Source: Ganoderma boninense (taxonomy: Eukaryota; Basidiomycota; Agaricomycetes; Polyporales; Polyporaceae). From it: DNA of 52,256 nucleotides. This document shows positions 34,612 to 45,900 of this stretch, in pieces. Position 1 is the first letter of the stretch, and every line of letters begins with the position of its first letter. The DNA lies in the NCBI GenBank assembly GCA_002900995.3, contig PJEW03000026.1:1-52256 (forward strand). Reading direction: 5' to 3'. The position numbers were made by a program, and so were the translations under genes. Under the pieces are notes generated by a model. That model did not search any database. It saw only the letters and a list, made by a program, of their open reading frames with translations, and had not been told where the DNA came from.

Positions 34612-35537
34612 TTATTTGGGACCCAGGCAAGGATCGTGGCAGATCATCGGTCAGCTGCGTTATCAGATAACAGATAAGAGCGCACTCGATTCTCGCCGAC
34701 ACTCATCCCGCTGAGACTCTAGAGTGTTCACCGCACGTCGTGGCATTTCGACTGCCAAATCGCACAGAAGGGCATGCACCGGACTTTGATGGCCCTATTA
34801 ATGGCGTCGGAAGTAGAATACATCACACACCGCGAATCTTCCGTTGCACCTCCCCAGTGACAACCCGAACGAAGCCATGCCATCTCAATCTTTAGTCCCC
34901 GCCAACATCCTGGGCTTGATGGAACATGGCAGACCGGTGCGCATGGTCGCTGTCCTGTGAGAGTCCCTGTGAGAGCCGCAGAAGAGCCACGCGAGAAGTA
35001 CTAGTGTCGGCAGGAGCTGCCAGTGGGACTGCCGCCGTGGCAATGGATGCAGTAGACGCAAGAGGCGCAAAGTGAGAAGCTATGGAGACCTCGGAGCGTC
35101 GCAAGCTTCGGCCAGGCATGGTTGGAGATAAGATTGAGAATCCGTGAGCTTCAGGATAGGATGGTGCCTTCGGAAGGAGGGCAGGGACCCAGCAATTCCC
35201 TCGGATAAGCATCGGCAGACTCCGGGCCAAACGGATTGGGCGCTTACCCCGGTCGTGCTCGCGGGTGCCGAGCACTGCCAGTTTCGCTCAGGCTCTCAGA
35301 GATTTACGCCGCGTCGCTCTAACTCTACTCGGGTGGTGCGAGTCCGAGGGACGAAAGCGGATTAGCGATAGCAAAGCGTGCGGCGAATGCGTGTACAAAA
35401 ATATGCGTTCTAAGGAGGTCAATGTCTCCGGCAAACCTCCAGCCTCCACTTCGCCCCTGCCAACGTTGCTCCGACATCCCACTCTCGTACACGTACGTGA
35501 CACCCCGCCCTCCGGCTCAGCATTCAGTCCTCGGGCT
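34612..35537. other. Intergenic, nothing recognised
   Basis: About 0.9 kb between the MITE and the end of the GT69 gene. Open frames here are short and without domain signal. Confidence 0.4.
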
Positions 35538-36475
35538 TCACACGTAGAGCAAGCTCCGATCGTGCCTGACCTTGACCGAGTCCGCCCGCGTCGACTTGTT
35601 CGACATCCGCTCCCAGATCGGGTCGACATCCGGCCCGTCGAGGTCTCCAGCCCCATCCCAGCCCCAGCACCACACTGCCGAGTCGCGTCAGCAAATCTCA
35701 ACAAGGCGCACGCAAACGCAGGCTGAGAAATCCTCACCGTAATCCGGGCCTGGCTTAAAGTCGACTGCCACGCTCTCCTCCTCGGTGAACAGGCGATCGT
35801 GCGGTCCGAACCACGCGCGGTCCTGGGGGTCGGTGCGAGGGTTGTCGGGTAAGCCGCCCATGCGCACGTACCCGCGAATTGCGGTCAGGTTGCGGCGGTC
35901 GGGATGGATTATCTCCCAAACGCGCTGTTCGCGTCCTCAGCATTCAATATAAAAGGATAAGAAGCAAAAGAAAAGGGCCAGCGGGGAAGAGGGCGAGGGG
36001 GGACGTACATGATCATACGCGAGCTTCACGCGGGGGACCATCAAGATGCGTCCGTAGCCCGCCTCCCAGTAGTCGTTGCAGATCAGCGAACATTCGGATG
36101 CCGAACACTCGTTCTCTGCGATGCGGGCCATTCGGAACCGAACATGTGGCGGCGTATAAAACGGAGCCGAGTCGAGAACGGCGATCCCGTTCCAACATGA
36201 CTGAACCTGAAGCGGGAGGTGCTGCATAAAGCGCTCCTGGGAAGGGCCGTGCTGGAAGATAGACTCGAAGGGCGCGTTCTCGAGCGCGGTGCCGTTGATG
36301 TCGCGGGCGACCCAGTTGTCATAGAACACGGGCGAACCCTATGTGAGTGCGGTTAGGTATTGGTTCCGGGTTGTATGACAAAAGGAGGTACGTACGAGCT
36401 CTTCGTGATACATGTAGTCGGCCGCGCAGGTTATTCCTGCATTGTTTATTCGACTTTGCCAGATCAACTCTAGGG
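35538..36475 (-). CDS. GT69 (CAP59-type) mannosyltransferase, C-terminal part, cut by assembly gap
   Basis: Exons 36475-36396, 36338-36009, 35924-35738 and 35674-35538 join in phase; the 5' part disappears into the N run. Recognised motifs: NNAGITCAADYMYHEEL, then GSPVFYDNWVARDINGTAL, VQSCWNGIAVLD, ECSASECSLICNDYWEAGYG, WFGPHDRLFTEEE and the C-terminal VWCWGWDGAGDLDGPDVDP. These belong to the cryptococcal mannosyltransferase/CAP59 family (alpha-1,3-mannosyl transfer to glycans in the secretory pathway). The missing part should include the N-terminal membrane anchor and the GDP-mannose domain. KDZ sequence lies directly across the gap, so the gene may be truncated or the gap may hide more. Confidence 0.9.
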
Positions 36476-36575
36476 NNNNNNNNNNNNNNNNNNNNNNNNN
36501 NNNNNNNNNNNNNNNNNNNNNNNNNNNNNNNNNNNNNNNNNNNNNNNNNNNNNNNNNNNNNNNNNNNNNNNNNNN
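36476..36575. other. Assembly gap (100 N)
   Basis: Exactly 100 N, the conventional filler for a gap of unknown size. GT69 sequence enters from the left and KDZ sequence from the right. Confidence 0.99.
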
Positions 36576-36948
36576 CGTCATGCGCTGGAGAGAGGAGGTC
36601 CGCCTGCTTCCGGAGGAGATGCGCAGGGTTCTTGCTACATACCAGCAACGTGAGGCTGCTTGGCTCGCACGAGCGCACGAGCGCGCCAACGTCGATCACG
36701 CTTTGCGAGAGGGCCTGATCGCATATGCGCACAAGCAGTCAACCATGTACCGCACAATGCGGAGCGCTTTCCGGGTGACCTGCCTACCCATCGCACTTGC
36801 GGCCAGTGGTGGAACTGGTGGAGAATGGGCAGACCAAGGAGACCCCGCCGTGGCTGTGGAATCAGAGCAAGATGAGGTACTAGCCCACGACCCAAGCGCA
36901 TTGTATGAGCTTGACGGAGAGGACTTAGAGCCCCCTATGTATGCTTAG
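36576..36948 (+). pseudogene. C-terminal remnant of a KDZ transposase
   Basis: The open frame right of the gap reads MRWREEVRLLPEEMRRVL, then a REAAWLAR helix, then EGLIAYAHKQ, and ends in an acidic tail. This parallels the C-terminal helices of the full KDZ transposase at 42978-46862 (RWGEEQQLLVEEMRRT, then KIYAERQARVFQ). The rest of the gene is missing or lies in the gap. Confidence 0.75.
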
Positions 36949-37233
36949 TATTGTATGTAATGTATTGTACTTGTGAACATGCTCCCCGCGGGGGGTTGCG
37001 CATGCTTGTGCGCCCGGCGCGCGCCTCTCGTTCTCGTCGCCGCCTCTCGTTCTCGTCCTGCCGTCCCAAATAGGAAACTATACGGGGAGGAGTGCAGCGC
37101 GGCTGATCGCGCGGCCTCGGGAAAGCACTCGTAGCAACGGAAAGCGTGCCGAGCTGCTTTAGGAAGGCTGCCGAGAAGCCGTCCGGAGCTCAGATACGCG
37201 TGCGGGCGCACCGGGGATAGCCCCGGAACGTCG
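36949..37233. other. 3' flank of the KDZ remnant
   Basis: GC-rich non-coding sequence with a CTCGTTCTCGTC duplication (near 37026-37060). Presumably subterminal sequence of the broken KDZ element. Confidence 0.35.
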
Positions 37234-37304
37234 TGATACATCAGAAACCCAGCCGTAAAATGATGTAAAAGGGCCCTGGGTTATAGCCGTAACATGATGT
37301 ATCA
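37234..37304. repeat. Inverted repeat with TGATACATCA ends
   Basis: TGATACATCA (37234-37243) and its complement TGATGTATCA (37295-37304) bound a 71-bp hairpin with further pairing (AACCCAG with CTGGGTT). It abuts the point where similarity to gene X stops (~37325), so it may be the terminus of the broken KDZ element or a small MITE. Confidence 0.5.
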
Positions 37305-37324
37305 TTACCACAACAGATGGTGGT

Positions 37325-37532
37325 CAATCTGTTTTCTCACCACCTCGTACGCGAACGACTTATCCTCGGAGCCGTTTAGAAGCGAGAGCGACTCGTTCTG
37401 CCTGAACGCGCCATTGTTGACGGTCTGTATCCAGTACGCGAGGGCAAGGTTCTTGGCGGATTTCACGGGGGGCTTGGTGTTGGCCTTCACCTTGGGCTTC
37501 GCCTTGGCCTTGGCCTTGGCCTTGGTGGGCTG
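37325..37532 (-). pseudogene. Gene X', 3' fragment left of the KDZ element
   Basis: The minus-strand frame reads a Lys-Ala-rich linker, then KNLALAYWIQTVNNGAF, then FAYEVVRKQI, matching gene X residues from the equivalent block at about 13420-13260. Similarity stops before 37325 and the acidic tail is missing. It is the downstream half of the exon interrupted by the element at 37540-48389. Confidence 0.85.
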
Positions 37533-37539
37533 CGAGGCC

Positions 37540-38300
37540 CACATGTAGTATCCATGATTGTAATACAATATACCAGGTACTTGGTGCAACTGTGGTGTAT
37601 TTGGTGGTCACCAGATTGTATTATACAAGCATGCCAGGCAATTGTACCATGGCTGTATTATTCAGTGTAGATTCTGTAAAACCAGTTGTACAATGAGCAT
37701 ATATGTATTGTAAACCACTGTATATTGTGTATGTACTGTCTAATTGTACAACTGGCATGTTTTACAGCATACATTTGCATTGTACAACCACCGCGTTTTA
37801 CAGCATACATTTGAATTGTACAACTGGCATGTTTTACAGCATATATGTGAATTGTACAACCACCGCGTTTTACAGCATACATTTGAATTGTACAACTGGC
37901 ATGTTTTACAGCATATATGTGAATTGTACAAACTCAGTTGTACAATGCATGTTCTGCTGTACTTTGGTACTCCTTTTACAAACAGGGTCTAGATTGTATA
38001 TTGTACACAGCACTGAGCAGTTGTAAATAAATATACAATCCATCTGCAAATGTACTTCCATTGGATATTACAATGCATTACAATGCACCTGGCGTAGTAC
38101 TACACTTCAATTACAATCTTTCCGGTGCTGTATTAGAGCCTTGCTATTACAATACGTTCTCGTTGTACTTCCAGTGCTATGTACAATTATTCCCTGTTGT
38201 ACAAATATCCAATTACAACCTGCCCCGCCCAGGTTCATTGTACATCCGGAAATACAACCCCCGGAACCGCCGACCGCCTTCCCGAAATGGCATCCATACG
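37540..38300 (+). repeat. Left terminal inverted repeat (761 bp)
   Basis: Its pairing with 47629-48389 shows no difference in the stretches compared by eye, including frames of 107, 82, 74 and 63 codons that are identical in both. It is AT-rich with many TGTACAA words. Confidence 0.95.
37743..37922 (+). repeat. Five 36-bp subterminal repeats of two alternating types
   Basis: Units start ATTGTACAA and alternate ACTGGCATG with CCACCGCG before the common GTTTTACAGCATA block (order A-B-A-B-A). The mirror set in the right TIR is at 48007-48186. Regular subterminal repeats are plausible transposase-binding sites. Confidence 0.9.
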
Positions 38301-38412
38301 CGACGCCAGCCGCCGCCATCAATCGCAAGCGCGCCCCCGAGCCAGGACGCCGACCGCCTTCCCGAAATGGCGTCAATATGAGACGCCAGCCACCGCCATC
38401 AATCGCGACATA
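38277..38412 (-). repeat. ~80-bp tandem repeats, short array at inner edge of left TIR
   Basis: About two copies of the unit containing CCGCCTTCCCGAAATGGC. The homologous array inside the right TIR has about eight copies (46990-47660), so the two ends are asymmetric only in copy number. Confidence 0.85.
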
Positions 38413-38521
38413 GGACTGACGCCGGGCACAATGGGACATATTGAGCGGGGATAATCATTGATTAATAACGCTAGTTCTCTAATTGACTGCGCACACAGGG
38501 AAGAACACCATAGAACATCGA

Positions 38522-41317
38522 CTACATAGTCATGGCAGGCTCGGACATGGTAGCGGCCTCAGCCGGACCCTTCTGCCTTTTCGCAACCGGCTCCACAATG
38601 CCCTCTTCTGATAGCGGTACAGGACGCTTGGCAGGAGTAACAGGAAGGGGTGCCGGAACTGAGAATGCTAACTCACCAGAGGCACATTCACCGACACTTC
38701 CACCACCCCGCATATCCTTCAACCCGTTCGCGCAGTGGCCACCCTCGTCTGAGAGAGGTGTTGAGTCTTGAGCGATCGTAGCTGGCTGCGCTGCGAGGGC
38801 TGACGATGGGGCGATGTCGACTCTACGTGCGGTGGAATCGGCAGCGGCAGTAGGTGTCGAATGAACTGCAGAGAGTTCATGGTCTGGTGCAGCAGACGGC
38901 GAGGCTGGTGGGGCAGGAGACTTCTGGAGGGCGGCAGCCACAGAACGCCGTTCGTCGTCGAGGTGCTCGACGGGGGAGGTCTCCTTGGAAGGGAGAGTCG
39001 CGGGGGGGGAAGGAGACGGCGAGGCTGGTGGGGCAGGAGACTTCTGGAGGGCGGCAGCCACAGAACGCCGTTCGTCGTCGAGGTGCTCGACGGGGGAGGT
39101 CTCCTTGGAAGGGAGAGTCGCGGGGGGGAAGGAGGGTTCGAGGTGGTGGACGATGCTCCAGCAGGCTGTGGGTGGGATGGAGCGGGAGTCATTGCGGGGG
39201 AAGAGGAAGGGTTCGAGGTGTTCGATGCTCGAGCAGCGTCAGGCGCCTCGGTGCCACACCCCATCGCACGTAGCGCCCAACTGACATCTTCGGCCGCTGC
39301 TTCGACATCCTCGACCTTCTCGGCGTTTTCTACCCACCACGACAGGCACATGATCACCATGAATAGCCCATTACAACCCCCACGTCTGAGGTCCGACCAC
39401 CCTGAGGCGTCGTCGGGAGCACAGCGAAGGAGCGGCCAGTTCGAGTCCTCTTCACGGCGGCACGGAGGCTGCAGTCGAGCCCACCACTTGTGCCAGCCAT
39501 TAGCAAACACTGGTAAGGACTTGATTTTCGGCGGCTTGGAGTACTGGCGTGCGCGACTGATCCAGACTTTGACCTCCTCAGGGCGGCCCTTTGTCGCCAA
39601 CCACAGACGCTGGCATCGGGTGCGGTAAGTCCTCGTGACGGCGTGTGAAGTGCACGAAGCTTGGACGCATACTCACCGTGTTCTCAGGGCACTTCAGCAT
39701 GCGCTCGAACGCCTGCCACAAGGTCACCAACTCTTGCCACCACGGCTCCTCGCTCACGCCCACCAGGTACTCATGTGCCGGTCCCATCCACTCAGGCTCT
39801 TCCCACTCGTCTTCCTCCTCTGAGGTAAGCTCCTCTCCCGCTTCCACTCTCGCCTGAAGCTCCTCAGAGGTATGCCCCTTCTGTATCGCCCGTAACCATT
39901 TTTGATTGCGGCGCACCGTTAACGTTCTAATCTCGTCGTAGCTGAGCTGGCGTGGCAGTTTCGAGGGGGCTGAGGACGACTCAGAGGCGGGACTGGGTAC
40001 GGAGGCGGGTGGCATGCCTAACAAAGGGACCGAGGAAGCGCACGCGGTATCTTTAGGCCCGGGAGCGACAGCGGCAGAGGCGACAGTCGCTGGGACGTCG
40101 GCGGTGGGGACATCAGGGGCAGAGGTGGCAGGCACAGTCAGCGCAGGTGAGCTTTTGTCGCCATTGACGGTCAAGGACGTATGGATATTCTCCCCGCGGT
40201 GCAGTTTTTCGAGCTGTTCCGCAAGCTCCGGTGCTGTCACAGGTGTCTTATGGTCAGTTCATGCCCATCCTCTCTACACGGGATACTCACGAAAGGAATG
40301 CGCGATGAAGTTGTCGAAGGCCTTCTGGATTTCTGGCCACAACTCTGTGGCCTCGCTGAAGATGTAGCCCAGGTCCAAGGTGCGCCCATTGTGTATGCTA
40401 CATGGAAGGTGTTAGTGAGTAGAGTAACAGATGTTGTAGAGGATGCGTACGCAATTGAAACGAGCCTTCCCGTGGTTGGGTCCGGACCGCCGAGGAGGAG
40501 TGTTCCCTTCCAGGACGTCTGATCCTCAATGGCATTGAGGGCCTCAAGTCCGGTTCGTGAGATCATGTCGATCGCGCTGATGCAAGACGATGCACGTGAG
40601 TCATGATTCCTTCCTTGGATAGCCCGACACTCACCGTTGAAGCGACCGCACCTTTTTAGTCGCATCCTCCAGACCATCCTTCAAGAGATCCTCGACGACG
40701 AGTGGTGTCGGGGTTTGCTCTTGGTGGAGCTCCTGCCGAAACTTCTCTACCTCGGCTCTCACCGCGTCCGTCTCGTCATTGGCCAGCATGCGTGCGGCTT
40801 CTTCGCACCCCCATGGCCATGAATTGCGTGGAGTCTCGCCCTCAGGAAGCGCTTTCACGTACTTCTCGTAGCGCTCCTTGATGATGGGCATAACGCGCTT
40901 GCTATAGAGTCGCATGTACGCTTGGTACGGGATGAGGGGTTGGATCTTCTTGCGAGATAGCGACAAGACTGAAGAGCCCCCCTTCGAGGCCTTGCCGGCG
41001 CCGGGGTTGCGAGTGTGGTTCTGAAACCAGTATTCTATTTGCTGTTGGTGCGTTCAGCGATGTTAGTACTCCCTATACTGACATTCACTTACGACACGCT
41101 GGGCCTCAACCTTAGCCTTCCGGGCGGCGTCAATGCCTCCTTCTTCGGTGATCTCCTGGGCGGTAGGCTCGGCGACTGGCCACTCGTCGAGGAACGCCTG
41201 TGTTGTGGCATTGAGGAAGGCTCGCGTGTCCTTGTCAACCTGGGCGTCGACGAAGTTCTTCTTTCGGGATTCGAGCCATTGGCCCTGCGCCTCGGTCGTC
41301 CAAGACTTGCGACCCAT
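38522..41317 (-). CDS. KDZ-element passenger protein, unknown function, frameshifted tail
   Basis: Exons 41317-41093, 41041-40635, 40576-40451, 40397-40291, 40233-39677 and 39609 onward keep phase. Starts MGRKSWTTEAQGQWLESR, then IEYWFQNHTRN, IQPLIPYQAYMRLY, and a central block with LGYIFSEATELW. A Pro/Ala-rich linker leads to an acidic helix and the Trp-rich GWHKWWARLQPPCR block. I know this arrangement from many unnamed agaricomycete proteins; no function is established to my knowledge. As read, the last exon ends at 38719 (696 residues). A 120-bp in-frame repeat has eight G in one copy and seven in the other (39122-39128); with the longer run the frame continues to 38522 and ends naturally. 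The one-base loss is therefore a probable frameshift. Confidence 0.75.
38901..39140. repeat. 120-bp tandem duplication within the passenger gene
   Basis: Two nearly identical copies (period 120 bp, 40 codons). They differ by one G in the homopolymer run at 39002-39009 (eight) versus 39122-39128 (seven). Confidence 0.95.
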
Positions 41318-41593
41318 AAGAAAAGCACGTGGAGGGAAGCCGTGGTAGGAGGAGCTGGGAATAGAAGACGAAGCACCCCCGACGCACGAGGATTGAACAC
41401 GAGGCCCAGGTGAGCCCTGCCTTCTGTTAGCCTGACGTATGTGGCTAAGACAGGACCAAACAAGCGGATATCTAGCCGATAATATGCCCAGTTTTTGGAT
41501 TTTCTACGAGCTGCTTCTTTCGGCAGGTGTCTCCGACTCATATCAAGGACGCGATGGCGACGCTTCGCCCTCTTCTCCCCTTGTTACTCCACC

Positions 41594-42457
41594 ATGGCTG
41601 AAGACCACCCCCCCACCATGAACCCGCATGCAAACGGAGTCCTGCCTCCTCGTCAGTCGTTCTTTATCCTGTACCCTCTGGACTACATATGCCTGACGAT
41701 ATCTCCAGAGCCGGCCAACAGTCATAGCGAGGCCATCGCTGCCTTGCTCCCCGATCTCGCTCGTCTCACGTTGGAGGAGCAGCGCGAGGATGTTACAAGG
41801 CCCTCTCTGAGCGGATGCGCGCAGCCCGCGCGTGACGGAGCCGTCCCGGCAACGCCGCAGGTTCATATCACCATCCACGCCCACCAGGGCGCGTCTGTTA
41901 TCATCAACGCCGCCCCAAGCGGTACCCACGGACGTCAGGTCGGCGGGCGTATCATTTTTCCGAACCCTGGTCGTCGCGCCCTCGCTGCGACATCGTCTCC
42001 CGCTCCTCCCGCCGCTCCCGTTCCGATTGCTGCCGCATTGATTCCGCCTATCGTCCCCGCTCCTCCTCCTGATGCCAGTGTCAGCCCCCCCGCTGCGATT
42101 GTTCTGCCCGCCGTCCCTGCACCGGATGCGGCTGTTGCGCCGGACGTTCGCGACAACGGCAATGTGGGCAACGGCGACGATCCCGGTGCGTATCCCATGA
42201 ACTTACTAAGATCGACCTGACCGACATTCCACAATGTAGACGAGGATATATATCCCGAGGACCCCTCTTACACCGACAAGTGGTTCGCGGTGATTGTCGG
42301 CCGCCGTGTTGGGATCTTCCCGGGCTGGCTCGTCTGCGGCCCTTACGTGACAAACGTGTCGGGAAACCTCCACAAGTCCTTCAAGACCCGCACTGAGGCT
42401 TACGCGTACTATCTCAACAAGAAGATCGACGGGGAGGTTTTTGTCGTCCCCCCGTAG
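41594..42457 (+). CDS. RNase H1 N-terminal (Cauli_VI-like) domain protein, KDZ passenger
   Basis: Exons 41594-42185 and 42240-42457 give 269 residues. The first ~200 residues are Pro/Ala-rich and low-complexity. The last ~70 residues carry the small domain KWFAVIVGRRVGIFPGW, then HKSFKTRTEAYAYY, matching the RNase H1 N-terminal hybrid-binding domain (YAVxxGRxxGIYxxW, then FKxxxEA). That domain binds RNA/DNA hybrids or double-stranded RNA. No RNase H catalytic domain follows, so it is a binding-only protein. It lies about 0.5 kb upstream of the transposase on the same strand, the reason I regard it as an element gene. Confidence 0.85.
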
Positions 42458-42977
42458 GTAGCAGCCTGTCCGTATGGTACGAAATGTAGAAGTTAGTAGC
42501 GTACCTTGTGGATGCCTGTTTCAATCCCATCCTGCTGTCCTGTCTTCCGACTCTTAATGAGTGGATTTTCGTATGACATATGAGTACGAGCTGTGAACCC
42601 AGCGAGAATCGATTGTGAGAGCGTCGCTGGTTACCTGGGAGTCCGAGGCCGCTTGCATATATCAGGCAGACTGGCGCTTGCAGTTCAGCCATACTGCCAG
42701 GACAGCCAAAACAGTTCACGAGCATCGGAAACCGGTCAAATGACGAGCTTGAAGGCAACTGGCCTGAGATAGGTCCCAGCTAAAAGTAGGGGGGCCTACC
42801 AGGTAGAGGGAAGACCGGTGTCCAAGTCGAAGGAGGCCGAGCGCTTCAGGTTCCGATTCGCATTCGAAAGTAGCCTGAGGAACGTGGTCGACCATGATCC
42901 TAGGACTCCCTTGAAGGCTGCCATCCTCGCGTCCTACATCCACTGCTCCGTTCTATCCTAAATCATTTCGCGCGGCC

Positions 42978-45900
42978 ATGTCCGGCGCAAAACGGCGTTC
43001 TGGACAAGGCCGTTCCTCAAGCAGCTCGTCGAAGAAGGCACGGACAACTTTCAAGGCTCGTCCGATCGATGTCGCGCGCCCAAGCGCTGAAGCCTGTCAG
43101 TCGCGGATTGTCGAGCAAAATACCCGCTCTTTTCAGGTCTACGAGCTCTCCGATGGCAGGATCGGCGCACGGCGTGACGACTCTAAGATTCAAGTTCCCA
43201 TCCCCGCTTCTCCAAATCCCAATCCCAGTGAGGATCAGCTCTTCCGAGAGCCTGACGATCTCGCCACCACGATACTCGACGGGCTGCCGTTCGAAGAAGC
43301 CGAACGCCTGCGTGCTGAGGCCAGTGGCAAAAAACCACGCAAGTGTCCTGAACTTCGAGCTGCAGTAAGCATCATCTTATTACTTATGAAGAGTCGTACT
43401 GAAGACCAGTTACGCTGACAAATTACATTCCTAGGCGAAAGTCCGCCAGTGGCTTCCGCTGCGCGAGGACTTCCTCGAAGAGATGCTGCGGTATGCTGGG
43501 TCCGAGTATCCTGTAGATACTAAGCCTCTTCATTGCTGAGATTGCAAAGTCTCCCCTGCCCAGTATCGCTGCACGGAGTGCGCCTGCCGCCAGTTTCACT
43601 GTCAAACATGTATTGTGAAACGGCATAAAGACATGCCTCTCCATGTTTTAGAGGTTAGTGTGGTTTCACAATAAAAACTTACATGGCTAATTGTAAAGTA
43701 CAGCAATGGGATGGCTCCGCGTTCCGTCGTACCTCTCTCCACGAGCTGGATTCAGTGATCCAACTGGGCCACGACGGCGAGGAGTGCCCTGCTCCAAGTC
43801 CCACCGCACGCTCCATAATTGTTGCTGACATCACAGGCATTCACGAGGTATCCGTGCGGTTCTGTCATTGCCTGGATGAAGAAGATCATTTCACGTACGA
43901 GTGGGTTCAGCTCTTCCGCTACGGCTGGTTTCCAGCGTCTACTGCGAAGCCCTCCACCGCATTTGCATTTCGCCTCCTCGATTTCTTCCAGGAGGTGAAT
44001 TCTCAGGCCAAGACAAACTTATGGGATTTCTGGCAAACTCTGGAATGCATCACCGACAACTCCGGTGCGGCACCTCCACTGGTAAGTCCGAGAGAGTGTT
44101 TAAACGTATGTCGCGCGTGCTAAACGTATGACATCATAGGATCGGTACAAGCAGATGTCACACGCGATGCGGATCTGGCGACATCTTGTATGTCTCAAGC
44201 GCGCAGGACGCGGCCACGATCCGACCGGAGCAACAGGCACAAGCGAAGGCGAACTTGCGGTGGAATGCCCCGCGTGTCCACATCCGGGGAGGAACATTCC
44301 CGACGACTGGGAACAGTCGCCGGACAACGTGAAGTGAGTCATCGGCGCGTCGCACCGGCACTCCCATTTACATAACGTCTCATGCGACAGATGGCTATAC
44401 ACATTGTTTTTGATGATGGATGCCAATTTCCGTGCCAAGCTGAAAGATCGAGGGCTCGACGACTTCGAAATCGCTCCAGGCTGGTCATACTATGTCGAAA
44501 GCAAGGAATACAAGAAGCATGTCGACTCGCTTCCGACCCAGAGCAATGTAAGCTGTGATTATCTTGTTGGGAATTGCGCATGACAAAGACTGACGTGTGT
44601 GATCAGCGGAGCACTTGCTCCGCTGAGCATCAAGCGATCCAGAATGCCAATCTGCGCCGAGATGGGTATCTGGCCTCTGGCGTGGGCGCTGTGCTGTGTG
44701 CGCGGCATGCCCTCGTCCGCCGGAACGGGGTCAGCGACATTCCGAATGGCGAGAAGTACAAATGCACCTCGTGGGCAGTCTCCTATCAGCAGCTGATTTT
44801 TTTCCCAGGTACGGCCTGATGGACTTCCTGGTTTTTTCGACGGTCTTCGGCCTGTCCCTCCTTCTATTGCTGTCCTACGACATCGCTTGTCAGTGGCACA
44901 AGAATCTACCCGACCGCATGCTGGGTCTCCCCGAAAAATTGCGCCGGGGCCTTGCAAATATCCGGTATGCGATTCCCAAGAAGCACATTCGGGTCCACGG
45001 CCCGAATCATTCCCAATGGTCATTCAACTACTTACGGTGGGTCGGCCGTACATACGGAGAAGGTATTGAAGCACACTGGTCGCACCTCAATCCGCTCGCC
45101 CTCAGCGCTCGGGAGATGGGTCCGGGAATGCGGCATGAGCTCATGAATGATCACTGGGGATCGTGGAATTGGCAAAAGATCATTGGATTAGGTGCGCAGC
45201 TGATATTTGTCAGTTGCAACGACTAACCGAGGCACTCGGTTTAGGGCCATCTTTGCTGCGGAAACTCCGTGAGGCTGACGAGATGTTCGAGACGCAAACT
45301 GCTGCTCATGAAGGCCTTGAAGAAAATTTGCCGGAGGATCAAGTGCAGAGGTGGCGACAAAGTGTCGAGACGTGGCTGCAAAACCCGGGGGCTGGGAAAG
45401 ATCCCTTCGAGGAGCCCCGGACCAGTGAGAACTTTGTGTGCATGCCAGGCGCTCATATTGACTTGTGGACAGCGGCAACCGTCAACTCCACTCGGCTCAA
45501 AATAGCCGAGGAAGAAGCCGAGGAACTCGCTGCAGGAACGCTCCCGCCTCATGAAACAACACCCGGAAGTTTTATCAACCTAGGATTGGACCTCGAAGAT
45601 CAGCAGTACGCAGTTCCAACTCGATGCCTGGGATCTTGAGGCTAGCTGACATGTTCAATGGACACAGACGAGCCCTCCGAGCGCGCGGCGAGAAAGGCCC
45701 CACAGCAACAAGCACGCTGGCCGACATACAAGAGAAACGTAACACGCTCAGGCGCCGGATTGAGTTGTTCCAGGCGATACAAGATGTACACATGCCTGTT
45801 CTTATCTCGTATCGGAGCGGAGAAACCCCGGTTCCCCGTGCCGAGACACCTCCATCCAACCAATCGCAGTCTTCAGCCTCCCGCCCAGTCGCGACACCCG

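Noticed and set aside
36319..36732. Frames reading across the N run with X residues
   Set aside because: They are artificial joins across a gap of unknown length. GT69 sequence is on the minus strand to the left and KDZ sequence on the plus strand to the right.
37703..38026. 107-codon frame present identically in both KDZ TIRs
   Set aside because: It reads through the 36-bp subterminal repeats, is opposed by other open frames in the same DNA and has only repeat-derived composition.
43537..43539. TGA inside a Cys motif as a selenocysteine codon
   Set aside because: The family position between the Cys pair is variable and not a redox motif, basidiomycetes are not known to use selenocysteine, and a single CGA-to-TGA change explains it.
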